Source: Pampus argenteus (taxonomy: Eukaryota; Chordata; Actinopteri; Scombriformes; Stromateidae). Taken from it: 64,000 nucleotides of DNA. The stretch covers positions 5,890,001-5,954,000 of the forward strand of contig CM072868.1 of the NCBI GenBank assembly GCA_036937835.1. The letters are read 5' to 3'. Position 1 is the first letter of the stretch. Each line of letters begins with the position of its first letter. The notes beneath the pieces were generated by a model, which had not been told where the DNA came from, made no database searches, and worked only from the letters and a program-made list of their open reading frames with translations. The position numbers and the translations under genes are program-made. Of this stretch, positions 11,178 through 23,199 are shown piece after piece.

Positions 11178-11310
11178 GTGAGTGACGTCTTCCAGCAGCT
11201 TAACGCTAGCTTGGAGCCTCGGTGCGAGAGGAGTAGTATTTAGTAGTTGTAGATGTGGAGGTTCACGTGTTGATTGACAGCCGTGATCTTCCACCTGTGA
11301 CTTTGGGTGA
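11178..11310. promoter_or_regulatory. Candidate regulatory patch with CRE-like, CACGTG and PBX/MEIS-like sites
   Basis: Within about 130 bp there are TGACGTC (from 11183), the E-box CACGTG at 11264-11269 and the decamer TGATTGACAG at 11271-11280, a consensus PBX-MEIS/PREP composite site. CpG frequency is higher than in the surroundings. The motif matches are seen directly; binding is inferred. Confidence 0.35.
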
Positions 11311-11528
11311 GGCTTGTTTAAAAACTAAAAACATGTCCTCGCACATGTTTTACCTTGTGCTGCTTTTGCCTTTATGGTATCTGACATCATTCAGTTCAGA
11401 CTCGTGTCATGTTTAAAAGTGTTGCTGAAGCGTTGCCATAATAGTGACTCAGGTGCTTATTCAGACATGTAATATTTACATAAGGTGGCGCATCTGAATT
11501 GGGCTCTAGGTTGTTGGCATGTCTTCAG

Positions 11529-11580
11529 TGATACAAGCAAGGAAGGTACATTTGAAGAAATGAAGACGAGATATGAAGAT
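11529..11580 (+). other. Possible exon (52 nt), part of a splice-signal pair
   Basis: It is preceded by ATGTCTTCAG and followed by GTGAGT. One frame is open and encodes a charged, helix-like peptide with DTSKEGTFEEMK followed by TRYED. The acceptor's pyrimidine tract is weak. The next acceptor begins only 42 nt downstream, shorter than nearly all vertebrate introns, which argues against both exons being used together. No family was recognised. Confidence 0.2.
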
Positions 11581-11622
11581 GTGAGTGTCCTCATGTGTTA
11601 TTTCAATTCTTTTTACTCACAG

Positions 11623-11655
11623 TTGCGGAAAATGCAGATGACCATCCAGAAAATG
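11623..11655 (+). other. Possible 33-nt micro-exon
   Basis: A strong acceptor (TTCTTTTTACTCACAG ending at 11622) and a good donor (ATG followed by GTAAGG at 11656) bound 33 nt. These encode 11 residues, LRKMQMTIQKM, with no stop and a length divisible by three. The frame agrees with the upstream 52-nt unit, and the 42 nt between them is also open and divisible by three. This could be a micro-exon of a long-intron gene on the plus strand or a chance match; no homologue is known to me. Confidence 0.25.
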
Positions 11656-12249
11656 GTAAGGCCACCATCTCCAATGACAGTGTGAGAAAACGGCGACCAC
11701 AGAAGCAAACTTGACTGAATTCAGTAAACCTTGTGTGCTGTTGCTCTTCACTCTTTCCCCCTGGTGGTTTCATTCGTTACAACAGACCCTGAAATTTGAG
11801 AGACTGTGTGAAGAGCAGTGTAAGACTGTAACAGACATATCACAGTCTCAAAACCATGGCTTCCTCTGTTTTTTTTTTCTTTCCTCCATGTGGAGAAGAT
11901 AATATGTTGCAGCTGAATCTTTTCACCACTCTAATCCAAAAAGCAGCGGATGAAATCTTATTTAGGGATCAGCACCAGTGCATCACTGCCGTGATAGCAA
12001 CAACATGCAACTCTGCAAACTCTTTTTAAGAGCATTAGAGCCTAGGAATGAATCAGTCAGCAAAAGTACATTTTTGCTTTTTCAATTAGAACAGAAACAG
12101 CCAGGATACTGCAGTCCCATAGTCTGTTTTACCAAAATGGTCATGTCTTAATCTCTCCATTCATTTACAAATATCAACCATACCAGCTGTTAAATATTTC
12201 TATACGTTAAATATGGACGCCTACTTGCATTGCCTTAGCAAAACATTTG
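11656..12249. other. Non-coding, no recognisable feature
   Basis: Mixed AT-rich DNA with a T run near 11868-11880. No repeat boundary or further exon-like pair was seen. Confidence 0.4.
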
Positions 12250-12520
12250 AAAGAGAGAGACCCTTGGATTATTCAAATACAAAAGCTTGGTGAATGAGCT
12301 TTGCTATTGTATCTGTTTGTTTCTTTTTCTGTCCCTTTGAATCTGAAGCCAGGCTTGTCTCAGAAGGATATGCAAATTTAGAAGAAGAATGGCTGTCTGG
12401 CTCCCGGAGAAGCTCTTATCCTTTACTTCAATGCTGAATAGAGCTAGGAGATTTTAATGTGCTATAATGTGCCTTTTGGACAAACTCTTACATTTGTGAG
12501 ATGGAATAAATGTTTGTTTG
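12250..12520. promoter_or_regulatory. Candidate conserved non-coding element with POU octamer
   Basis: It holds a perfect octamer ATGCAAAT at 12370-12377, GGATTATTC, several TTTGAA/AATCTGAA stretches and few homopolymers. An octamer in a repeat-poor tract is compatible with a neural or early developmental enhancer. Confidence 0.3.
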
Positions 12521-12729
12521 CTGTCTGAAGAACATAACCGGACCCTTTGGTAGAGATTAAAGTGTTTGTGTTTCTCTGTTCTCTCGTTGATAGTCTGAAT
12601 AACTTTGTCTTGTCAGTAGTAGTCATCTGTTATCGACTACTCTGACACAATAGTCTGATTTTAGGTCCTGAAAATCTAATCTTAGTTTGAATAACACCTG
12701 CTCATACAACAGAAAAGAAGAGCATCTCA
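12521..12729. other. Non-coding spacer
   Basis: AT-rich DNA without motif clusters or reading frames worth noting. Confidence 0.4.
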
Positions 12730-13215
12730 CTTTATATCATGCAGAATCATTGGAGAACTGAACTTGCTGCTCTGCTACACTTGCATCGCAAATAAGGGTC
12801 TCCAAGGAGCCATGAAAAGCTGGTGGAAAGTGTCACTTATTATAAACGGGAGCTCAGGAGAGGTGTTATGCTGCAAAGAGCCGAAAAGTAAAACTGCAGA
12901 GCTGCAATTTGACAAGCAGGTTCAATCTCGGTGTTACTCAAGTAGCTGCTGACTGCGATTGTTCACCACAAAAACACTAATGGTTTTGCTTTTGTTACTA
13001 ATAATGCTTGCAGTTTCCAGCACGTACTGGGGCAGGATAGCTTCAGATATGCAATACAAAGTTATTCAGTTTGTCGATACTGTCAAAATCATTTTTGCAG
13101 TCAACATGCGTTTTTGATTAAGAAGTCGCAATTAGCATATTGGAGCACTGTTCCAATTAATGAAGATAATTTCATCCATGCCCACACATGCCCCAAATCT
13201 CTGCTTGGTGGCAGC
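12730..13215. promoter_or_regulatory. Candidate conserved non-coding elements (two adjacent tracts)
   Basis: Tract one (about 12730-12980) is balanced and complex. Tract two (about 13075-13215) is dense in homeodomain cores: TTGATTAAGAAG, CGCAATTAGCATATTGG and CCAATTAATGAAGATAATTTCATCC. The second tract is among the more enhancer-like pieces of the window by texture. Confidence 0.35.
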
Positions 13216-14529
13216 CTACAGTAACAGCTGAGAGGATCGACTTTGACTCAAACAGATGAATGAGCAGATGTGAGTTGACAGTTTGCGACCACAGGTGAAT
13301 CTAATGATGGAAATATTATAGAAAAACAACCTACTTCCACCTTGGAATCATAATAGAGGTTAATTTCCATCAAGTAATATTTTATTTTACATGTTCATAC
13401 GATATGAACCATTGCTACATATTGAGATAATATTTCATTTTGTGGTATCTGTCTTACATGTTAATGATATAGAATATGAATGCTTATCTTTAAATTGGCA
13501 GGTTGTACCAAGGGATGCATAGATCAACTCTGCAAACTCTGTATTATAAGCCGTTGCAGGAGCACAATACATATTCATCATATTAGTACTGAAACTTTCA
13601 CTTTGGCTGGAGCTTACTGCAGATTTCCAAACAGATGGTAACAAAGTGGCGTATTGTGATGGATGAGGAACAAATGTTCTCTAACCACTTAGCTGTACTG
13701 CTAGAATGGGGAAGGTGTAGAGCTACTGTAAATAGGCCATCACGATCACATATGAATATTTTATTGTATGTGTTGTAATGGGTTACTTCAGTGAGCCTCA
13801 AGGGAAGAGCATTTTTAAACTGGACTTCCTGGTACAGAGTTACCATAGCTACTGCAATCTGTAGGTTTCCTTCTGATAAATATCGTATATTATTCTTTTG
13901 ATCCTGTGAATAAATGCTGCTAATACATAAAAGTGTTGTGCCTGGTGTAGTGTCTACTGCTACTATTGTTGTTAATTTTACTATTTTTTGTTAGCCTTCA
14001 ATCGTGTCTTTGTTTAAACATATTCCACAAAATAAAATAAAAAATGTGTGCCTCAAAAATGGTTAGTGAATATATCTTTAACAGAAAATCTCTTTAAAAT
14101 GGAGTTACATTAGAAGTGCAACTTAAAGCACCGTCACCAATTAATTTTTCCGTGTAATACAATTTCGTTGTAGAATAATATTATTGTACATCTATCTGCA
14201 AGGGTTAGCACCTCTGGTTTGTGGTTGCAGTTGGGCCCAGTTTTAGAAAATATGAGGTTTAAGTGAAATCATCACATACACCTGAGCTGTAAACAACATA
14301 GAGCTCTAAAGTGGCACCAGAGCAGCATGATCAAAGACGTTAACAGTTTGCACACATTCAAAATTAGGATACCAAAGATGTACATTTTGCATGAATATAT
14401 TTCTTAAGGAAATGGTAAACGATAATTGTCTGAATAGGACATTTACCAGATGAGAAAGTGAAAAGAAAAAGATCACCTTTTGTTGGCTTAAATCCCCCTA
14501 CTCAGTAAAACCCTGTAAAAGCAGACAAG
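13216..14529. other. Non-coding, no recognisable feature
   Basis: AT-rich DNA. The short minus-strand open frames between 13435 and 13846 overlap each other in different frames and match nothing known. No repeat boundary was recognised. Confidence 0.4.
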
Positions 14530-14850
14530 AGGCAGAGGGGGCATTTGAATCCTCAACCTCGTCCCATTGGGATGACGTGCTGTCTTTGTTATCTTACACC
14601 CAACATCAAACTTCTGATCTCAATCATAGCCTTTTTTTAATCTGTCCATGCTCTGAGAGCTCGCTGCTCCCCCACGTCACCCCAGCTGCTCAGACGCTGC
14701 TCCTCAGATTAGTGAACTCGCCAGCTCTCAGCTTTATCTACCACTGTTCCCAACCAAACAAAATTGGCTCCAGAGGGGAGTGGGAAGGAGAATCACGAAG
14801 AGACGAGACAGACTGGCTTTATCTTAATCAGCAGCAGACATTAAAAAGTT
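14530..14850. promoter_or_regulatory. Candidate conserved non-coding element
   Basis: GC-richer, complex sequence with CCCATTGGGATGACG (CCAAT/CRE-like), CCACGTCACCCC and TTATCTTAATCAGCAGCAG. It ends at a 13-base T run (14860-14872). The plus-strand open frame here (102 codons) has no recognisable similarity. Confidence 0.3.
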
Positions 14851-14859
14851 ACACAGAAA

Positions 14860-14872
14860 TTTTTTTTTTTTT
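14860..14872 (+). repeat. Poly-T run (13 T)
   Basis: A homopolymer seen directly. Confidence 0.85.
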
Positions 14873-15252
14873 CGCTCCTCTCTGACTAGGGTCATTAGGG
14901 TTAACACTGTAAAGTAAGGATGAGGTGTAGGAGAGATTTGTCTCAATGTGTGTCTGACTTAGAAGTACAAGTCTTCAAGGACAGATGTGAATTGAATACA
15001 CCTGGTAAAACACAGTGGGATAAGCATGAAAAGAATCAATACAATGTCTAACAGCAGTTTCTGGTTTGGTTCTGATGTCAAGAGGCTCGAGGGAAATGCC
15101 TACAATTACTATGTTATTTTCAAATGTGAATTTCATAATTTGAATATGGATCGAATCAGCTCTGATAGAGCAAATAATGTATATACCCTTTTGACCTGCA
15201 TTACCTGTATTTGTGTACTTTGTGATCATCTATAGTCAGGCTCTTTTTTTTA
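14873..15252. other. Non-coding, no recognisable feature
   Basis: AT-rich sequence with short open frames on both strands over the same bases and no recognisable product. Confidence 0.4.
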
Positions 15253-15410
15253 CCCTATTCACTCCTGGTATTAACATGTGATCTGTATCTGGACATCTTA
15301 TCTGGATAATGCAGTTATAAATACATGTAAAACTCTAATCGAATCAGCTGGACCATGTCTGAAGCGTGGTCTGGCTATGATCAGATTTCAGCCAGGTGTA
15401 AATGTAGTCC
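15253..15410. mobile_element. Degenerate MITE-like fragment
   Basis: The left part reads CACTCCTGGTATTAACATGTGATC. The right part, reverse-complemented, reads ACATTTACACCTGGCTGAAATCTGATC, so imperfect inverted ends flank an unstructured middle. The CACCTGGTATTAACATG and CAGGTGTAAATG ends match a repeat type that I recall from percomorph genomes. The copy is old and its borders are approximate. Confidence 0.4.
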
Positions 15411-15610
15411 AGGGCTAGGCAAGAGTTTAGATTGAGGTCTTAAGCAACCGCCTATGCTGCCTGTGTGCCTGATGCAGTCTGTACAGTCTAACCATATTCA
15501 TTACAAATACATTTACCTAACAAGTTGAAAGGTCACAGTAAAGGCAAATCTTCCCCCACAAAAATATATTTAAAGCTGAATAGCCGTCTTGGAACGAGGA
15601 CAAAATGTAT
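15411..15610. other. Non-coding spacer
   Basis: Nothing recognised between two suspected interspersed repeats. Confidence 0.4.
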
Positions 15611-16350
15611 TACTTAAGCACACAGTATGTAAATTTCTGCTGCTAGGGGTCGCTCAATCAAAAGATGGAGTTAAATGATGTTATGCAGCAGCGTGGGATC
15701 ATGGGAGTTGTTGTCTTCATTGTTAAACAAGCGTCAGTACTGTACAGTAGTGATTGTTCTTTTCAGTCTACTGAATCACTAGAGTCATTAAAAAAATGTT
15801 TTTAACTGACATTTGACATTCTGGCCTTTTGAACTGCTGACAGCTGCTGAGCTGTCTAGCTGTGTATGTGCTAGCTGTGTGTGTGTTATCTTGTGCGCAT
15901 ATACTCTTTGTTAATGCTGACTATGGTGGGTGAAAAAATTGTTTACAAATATCAAAGATGTAGACAGAACGAAAAAGGAACTCAGCTGCAGCGTGCAGTT
16001 ATTTTGTAACTTAGTTCATCTTCAGAACTTTTTGCAAGATGAACGTGAAGTTTTTTGTGAACTTTTTACGCTCAAAGACTAATGTAAGCAGAGCGGAGCA
16101 GCAAACACCAATCAACAATTGAGAGTAGTTGACCAACACAGACTGCAGCAACCCAACTTAAACCAACTCTGAGGTAAAGAAATATATAGAATATAGAATA
16201 ACTCTGTGCTCAATCTGTTTCACTTAATTAATCACTCAATTAATGAATTAGTTAATGCAGTTAACTTTTTTAAATAAAAAGGCGGCAGACCATTATATTG
16301 GAGCTAGAGACTGAAAATAGCGCCTCCCCTTTCTATTCATTCAATCAAGA
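15611..16350. mobile_element. Suspected degenerate interspersed repeat
   Basis: TTCTGCTGCTAGGGGTCGCTC near 15637 and GCGTGGGATCATGGGAGTTG near 15692 resemble parts of a repeat that I recall from teleost genomes (a CTAGGGGGCGCTC followed by GGGATCATGGGAGTTG). The remainder contains CTAGCTGTGTGTG stretches and no coding frame. Borders and superfamily cannot be determined. Confidence 0.35.
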
Positions 16351-17539
16351 ATCAGTTTAGAAATAAGAATTGATATGGACACCCGAGAACTGGAATAAGA
16401 TTCCCACAGATTCACAGCACAAATTCATTTTATTGAAAACAAACAACAGTTAAGTTTAAATGAACTGTTACTTACCAAATATACCTCATAGTGTGTATTG
16501 AGATGTAACAAAAGTGTTGAAGGCATTTTCCTTCATCTTAAACATTTTTGCAAAGCTGTTTCTATAAGTATCTTAAATACTGCGTTTACATCAGTGTTGG
16601 TCCATGTTGTTTCTTTTCTCTGCCTTTGCTGGTGTATTGCTGTATTTCTTGTCCAATTACTGCCACCTGTAGATAAATGGAATAGTTTGAAACCATTGGA
16701 AGGACTGCACATCCTATCACCCATGTGCATTTGTGTCCAAAAAAAGCTACATACCAATAAGAGAACTATAATGATACATCACCCTGAACTGAAAAAGGCT
16801 TATTATAACCAAGTTTAAATGTAAACCCCTGATTGAATTGGATTACTCAGACTATGCATCTATACACATATCACATGTTAATACTGGTGTAAATGGTGTC
16901 TATATTCAGCATACACAACAATATTCAGCAATAACAACCTGTCATTCAAAAACATAGTTAGTAAGCTAGTTTGCTGTAGTTTGGCCCATTTGTGCCCAGA
17001 TTACATTCCATTACAAATCACAAGGTTTTGAAATGTGAGGAGAGCCTAAACAATTTAAAATAAGATAATAGGCTTACTATAGTCTTTAATAATTATCCTG
17101 ATTCTTATGAGTTTTCACAATGGATTACACAATGGATTCTCCTGGTTCACCACAATTCCTGCTCAGGATTTAAATGTGATTTAAAAAAACAAAACAAAAA
17201 AAAAGTCAGTAGCCATAGTGTAGTCCCTATGGCCAGTATCCAAAAAGATGGACTTCAGACATGACAGTGAAGGGCAGGGGTTATGGACAGTACCAAGTCC
17301 CTCATCAGAATTTTGATTGAAACCATAAGACAGTGACAGATTCACTGTGACCTCGACCCAAGCTGACATGACTGTGGTGAACCAGTCAAAATGCCTCATC
17401 CATGACAAGCTCCCAGTTCCCTTGAAGAGTTGACCTTACTGGCATGTTTCTCTTTCAGTCTTTGTTATTCGCTGTGACAGAGCCTTACTGCATTTCCTCT
17501 TTTCACCCTCCATAACTCAATTCTCTGTAACCCTTCACA
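16351..17539. other. Non-coding, no recognisable feature
   Basis: AT-rich DNA. The 106-codon plus-strand frame at 16498-16818 is overlapped by a minus-strand frame and matches nothing known. An A-rich AAAC-type patch lies near 17183-17204. Confidence 0.4.
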
Positions 17540-17960
17540 TCAAACTTCCCATTTGGCCTAATTTTCCCATGAGCTGCATGTATTAATCAAGCTTAAGGCC
17601 TGATTGACAGAAGTTATCACCAGTGGATCAGTTCAGCGCTGCCTATCTGGGCCTTTCAGTCTGACTAGGAGACTATCAGAGCTTCTGCTATCTCTTGCGC
17701 CTGCAGCCAGTGTCTACCATGAGGAAGGGCTGCTACATCTGTGGCTCTCTTATCTTTTCCATTTTTAAACATCCCACAATCAAAGAGCCTGTAGCATTTC
17801 CTTGCTAATTGCCGGAGGATAATAAATTGCAGAACACCCCCATCTTCTCCCTTCACCTCCACCTCTGTTGCTAGCAGTCACTCATTGGCGGCTGGTAGCT
17901 AATAATCTGCTTCATTGCCACTGCTCTTGATCCTCTGACTGTAAGCATATACAGTATTCA
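17540..17960. promoter_or_regulatory. Candidate conserved non-coding element with PBX-MEIS decamer
   Basis: About 400 bp of complex, repeat-free sequence. It carries TGATTGACAG at 17601-17610 (a perfect PBX-MEIS/PREP composite), GTATTAATCAAGC, CCTTGCTAATTGCC and GATAATAAATTG. Composition is balanced compared with the AT-rich flanks. This is a strong enhancer candidate by texture. Confidence 0.4.
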
Positions 17961-18179
17961 GTTAACACATTGAGTGACCCACTTTAATGGAAACTGTACC
18001 TGAATCCCTGAAACACATCAAACAAATGGCAAATGATCCTAAGCATCATTAGTCTACACTGGCACCTCTATCTGGCAAGATAGAAATATAGAGCACTAAG
18101 GCTGAGCTGGAGTTTTCATTTAAAGATATTGGTCTCTCTCATTTCCCCAATTTACAGGATTACTATCTTTTCATTATGA
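17961..18179. other. Non-coding spacer
   Basis: AT-rich DNA separating two CNE-like tracts. Nothing specific was seen. Confidence 0.4.
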
Positions 18180-18660
18180 GTCGGTTATGTTAAACCAGAT
18201 TTACTGTATTTAAACAGATGGCATACGAGGGTGTCAATTTTGCATGACAGGATTAGGCTCATCTTGCCATTTGGGTGTCTTTTAAAAAGCAGCAGAGTAT
18301 TGAAACATGAACGCATTGGGCAAGATGCTTTCATGCAGTCTTGCTGAGTGTAATGCTGAGGGGTGATAATTAAGGGGAATACACCCCTGGTCCTAATAAT
18401 GTAAGGCATAATTATTCTTTGAAAATTAAATGTTGCCTTTGGGCGACTGATGATCACAACTCCAGCTTTTCATCTCAGCCTTATCTGGAGTCCTGTAGTC
18501 TTTAATGGTTATAATTCAGCATTTGTAAGCTTTCTGATATTAAACAACATTGGCCCATTGAGATGTATCTGTGTCAGGATGTTCTCTCTGATTATCAATT
18601 TAACAGGAATAATCTTCATTTTGATGCAAGTGTGACAGCTCGCTATTAACTCTATTAACT
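18180..18660. promoter_or_regulatory. Candidate conserved non-coding element
   Basis: Nearly 480 bp without homopolymers. It contains GGGTGATAATTAAGGGG, CCTAATAATGTAAGGCATAATTATTC, GATTATCAATTTAACAGG and TGATGCAAGTGTGACAGC. The density of TAAT/ATTA cores in otherwise complex sequence is typical of vertebrate CNEs. Confidence 0.4.
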
Positions 18661-21600
18661 CATCTTCTAAGCCCCCCCAAATAACTCACGCATGCACATA
18701 CAAACACACACAGAACACACAATACACAGAAACATACAGCACACAATTCAGAAAGTCACACCTCCACAGAGGGACATTTAACACACATGCTACTGTCCAC
18801 AGAGCAGTTAGAAGCAGGGCACAAAGTCAGCAACTGCCACCAGCTGAATGCTGGTAAAATATGCACATGGCTGGTCAGGTCACAGTTACAGTGCAGTTAC
18901 ATTGCAGAAATAAATAGCCCCAAATTTTATATGAAGCAGTAAAGAATAGAAGCGTTTTACCTTTGATTTAAAAGTGCACATGTCAGATAGACAATTGCTC
19001 CATATAAGTAGTGCAGTCCAACTTCAGACTGGGAAGGTTGTGACACATTACGTGAATCAGAAACTTACAGTATTTCTACCCTAAACTATATAATAATAAT
19101 ATTTTAAAAACAATCCTTTGATACACACATGCTGCATGCATTGATTTGAATGTAGAGCATTGTTTTCTTAGTCTTGGGATGGGTGCAGTCTGTCTGATTG
19201 CTCATTGATTAATTCAGTTGGGGAGATGTGATTATTATTATTAATATCATTATTGTTATTATCATGCTACATATGTACAGTATTACTCTAAAAAAACATC
19301 TCTCTTTTTGTGATTATGAGAAACAAATACCAGTTGGATAATCCCAGGACCATAACAGTAACAATAACATCCAGTATTTCAGAGCCAGAACTCCATCTTT
19401 GTTTCAGTAGTATGTCCTCTGGAGTATGTACTATTCTGTACCTGTCATTAGGGGATCCCTATTTTATCCCCCCAGTCATCCTCCTCACCATTCCTCTGTC
19501 CCAGTTCCCCCTCCCTTTTTCCTCTGGGTACTAATTAATGTGTTGAGGAGGCTGAGAAGTTAACCAGCAGCTACATTACAACAGCATCCATGTGTCTCCA
19601 TGGCTCCTCCCAGGGCAGAGGATGCTACTTTTGATACTACCTGAACACAGACCCACATACAGACATTGATATTCACTCATTGATCTCATAGTTATTGCCT
19701 CAACAGACTTTCTTTTTCACTTTGTCTTTGATCCCGCATACACATTCTTACATACACATACACAATACATAAAGTATTTTCCAAATGCTACCAACAGCAG
19801 AATAGTTGAAACTACCCTGACTCTGTTCCTGACAAACTTGATACGTTACTTTTGTGTGGACATTCTGTGTCTGCTTTAAATGAGAAAGCTAAAATGAAAA
19901 CCTGTGGCTTTAGATATTCACTGAGTCAAATACTCTACTCTAATACTATAACTTTCAAGGTACCGTGATCAAAGTACTCACATAAGCTACACCAACCGCT
20001 CACATGTGTTTGCATATCTATTAATGTAAAAAGTAAAGTAAAGTAATGAGATGGATTATGAGTAAGAATCCATGTATTAGAGCCATCTTCAACAACTCAG
20101 CTTATTAGACATTTGTCTTAAATTTGTTTGCTTTTGTGTGTATCTTCTATTTTTGAATTGGCATATGAAAGTATTGTATTTCAGAAGATAAAGAATATTA
20201 GACGTGCATACTGAACGCCCACTGATGATGGAAAATGATCTTTATGATTAAACTACATACCAGCACTTGTTTTACTGACTGACCTACATTATAACCTCAG
20301 GGAACCGGAGAATATACACTTTAAATGCAAACATAGCCCCCCATTAAAACAAACTTAATATATTTACTGACCCAGATTTCTGTGACTGATAGTATATAAT
20401 TTGTATTGCATGTAATAATTTATATAGTCAGTTTAATTATGTTTTATCAACCTTGAATGTCCTAATTCAAGTGTTAATGCAGTGTTGTGCATGTATAAGT
20501 GAATGTGTATATCACTGCATGCATAAAGGCTCATGACTGTACAATTTATGTTGGGGCAAACAATGATTTTTGTCATATATTTGTGGCTAACAGGAATAAG
20601 AACATTTACTCACTCTCGATAAGAACTGAATAATTTGTTTGGACGGTGTCAACTCCTGCCAAGAATATATACAACATGAAGTATGCAGTCGCTTATAAAG
20701 GAAGTTATTCTCTATGTTTGTATATAGCAAGTGTTGGATACATTATTGAAGTTTTGCCATGCTGTGTAATAAATCCTCTTGACTCCTATTATTCATTGCA
20801 TAATGGCTTCCATTCATCATTGAAAACATGAGGTAAATTAACTGCTAGAACCTTATTTGGCTCCAAGGCTTCACTGAACGAATGTTTCAAAGTCTTTGTC
20901 GCTTACTTCTTTTTTGTGCGAGAAAAGACAAACTTTAGTTATGTAATGCAGCTTTTTTAGAGAATGCGTTTACTTTACATATTGTGTGTTATTGAATGGG
21001 AGATATTTGTCTCACCTCACACATTACTCGTGATAAACCTCTCATGATCTTTTTAGGCCTGCTGTATTTTTTTTTGCATACAAGAAATGTGCCTGTCTCC
21101 TCCCATTATATTCAACCCTTCCCCCAAAATGATAATTAAACGAGGAATGCGTCAGAAATCCTAGAATTAAAGTACTTAATTATGCATCCTTCACACATTA
21201 ATCTTTCATGATTTGGGAATCAACATTCTTAATTATTCAAAACTGCAAAATGCATGAAAAGTTAAATGTGGAAAAGGCAGAACAGATGAATACAGGAATG
21301 AGCAAAACAAAATGCACATGGAAATGGTGAAGTGCAGGTCTAATACCACGTAGTGCGCAAATCCTCTCAACCCCTTTCCTCTTATCATTACCAGTCAAAA
21401 ATGTGCATCAGGGATGATTGCTGGGTTTAATTACCTGATAAAAAGTTAATGCAGGGCAGAAGAACAGAAGGGCCTAAATGGTGCATAAGAGATCTTTGAC
21501 CTGGATCAGCAGTCCTGTTGGGAACTTGAACCAGTGGGGACAGAGGGTCTAATTTGGCATTTCGTTTGGATCAAAGTGAAACTCACATTACAGTAAGTGA

Positions 21601-22439
21601 ATAACATGTACAATATGTCAGGATATCTGTTGTGTATTTATGATTTGATTAACCCAGTTATTTTGTTTAGTATATCAAGAAAGGAAAGTAACATTCATGC
21701 AGAGTTTTTTTTTTTGGACATTTTGACATTAAATAGTTTGTACTACATTGAGTGAGATGCAAATTAATAATCCATTTTAAATGTTTGCAAAAGATGAAAG
21801 GCCACATTTTAATCCATCCATATTTCAGCAGAGACAACAACCCCTTTTATGTTTCTCACAAGGGCGTACTAATGCTGTGTATGCTCTTTCTGTTTGTTTG
21901 TGTATATATACATCGTGTTTGTTTTCAGCTAACACCGGTATGAAGCAAACTCAATTAGTCACCTTGACAGTGAATGCATTTCCATTCCACTCTGTTGTGC
22001 AAGTAAATGGGTTTCAAGTTGATGTATTCTGAAGGTCTTTTTGAGATAACTGTGGAACAAAACAGTGACCGGTACCACTGAAATCTTTCTCAAGTCTGAC
22101 AGTGACTCTGTAAGCCAGTACTCTAGGAAAGAGTTGCTACTGTTGCTGGAGGTCACCCTGGCATATCTGTTGGGATGGCACAAGGGCTCCCTGTATGTTT
22201 CCTGGCCACTGCTGTGTCCACCGCAGGCCACCATAACAAAGACAGTGACCTGAGCCAGCACTTGGCCTTTCTCTTTGGCCCTTAAAGGCAAAAACAAACA
22301 CATGTGTACCCGTGTACGTGTGTATAAACACATTATTGTGTATGACAGTTGACCAAGGTTCCCCATGAGGGTCTTGGCCTGTCATCTGACAAAGCCTAAC
22401 AATAGCAGTGAGCAGATGCCTGGGTTCCAGGGCCAAACA
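18661..22439. other. Long non-coding stretch with CA-rich and ATT-rich low complexity
   Basis: It contains a CA-rich imperfect tract (about 18685-18740), an ATT-type tract (19230-19262) and a perfect octamer ATGCAAAT followed by TAAT at 21757-21766. The minus-strand frame at 21959-22366 (135 codons) overlaps a plus-strand frame and shows no known domain. No gene, RNA or named repeat is supported. Confidence 0.4.
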
Positions 22440-22930
22440 GATGGATGGGCCAAGTGGCTTTGGATAAGAATCACCCTCCTAACCCATAAAGGCAGCTTGG
22501 GGTTCTGGCTGTCAATGTGCTATGTTTTTAGATAAATTAGCACAACGAGAACACTGGGCTTTGCAAAAGTCCAGGAACAGCTTGCAGGAAGGCAGACATA
22601 AAAGGGAGGCTTGCTTAGGGCCAGAATCCCACCAAGTCTAATCCTTCACCCATGGCTTGGAAGGCCGGAAGGGAGGGCCAGTATCTCTGAGGGACTGAAA
22701 TATTAAATCAGTTATAAACCATCAGGTTGGTCTGTACCATGGCTGACAGGCTGACAAGAGATTTAGGGTATCATGGGCAATGTGGCAATAAAAGACACAT
22801 CACAGGGCAATGTGTGTCAGTACCTGATTGAAAACAACCATAGCAGCCTCTACTGCCCACTTGTCTGAATTCCATCTCTTTGTAAATGTTGGCTCCTCTT
22901 CCAAGCTGCTAATATTTTCTTTGCTTGCAC
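22440..22930. promoter_or_regulatory. Candidate conserved non-coding element
   Basis: Balanced, repeat-free sequence for almost 500 bp. Motifs include GATAAATTAGCACAACG, AAATATTAAATCAG, TGGCTGACAGGCTGACAAG and CACCATGGC-like palindromic patches. There is no convincing reading frame. It is contiguous with the CpG-rich patch that follows. Confidence 0.3.
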
Positions 22931-22986
22931 AGTGTTTCTACATTCGCTTTTAGATGTTTTCTTTGTTTCATCATGTACTCCCTGGC

Positions 22987-23082
22987 ATGGCCACCAAGAA
23001 AACGTCTCTGTTAAGAGACCGCGACGGAGAGACTTTCGAGAAGCCCCAGTGTGCTGCCGATGTTACATCGTCGAGCCTGTGA
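22987..23082 (+). other. Short open frame (31 codons) in a CpG-rich patch
   Basis: The ATG lies in a good initiation context (G at -3 and G at +4). The encoded peptide starts MATKKTSLLRDRDGETF and ends at TGA (23080-23082). The patch holds eight CpGs within about 76 bp, notable in a CpG-poor window. No protein family was recognised. It could be a micro-ORF of an unannotated transcript, a conserved regulatory element that happens to be open, or chance. Confidence 0.15.
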
Positions 23083-23199
23083 TGTGGCCTGTGTTGGCAG
23101 GCACCTGTGATTTGAGGAAGAGGGGATGCTGGTTGTTTGACCCCTGGCTTGTCAGGCAACCCTCACAGCATACACAGTATTGAAACTCTGGCAGTCAAA

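Noticed and set aside
21959..22366. 135-codon minus-strand open frame
   Set aside because: It has no recognisable domain, overlaps a plus-strand frame, and begins and ends without convincing splice or promoter context.
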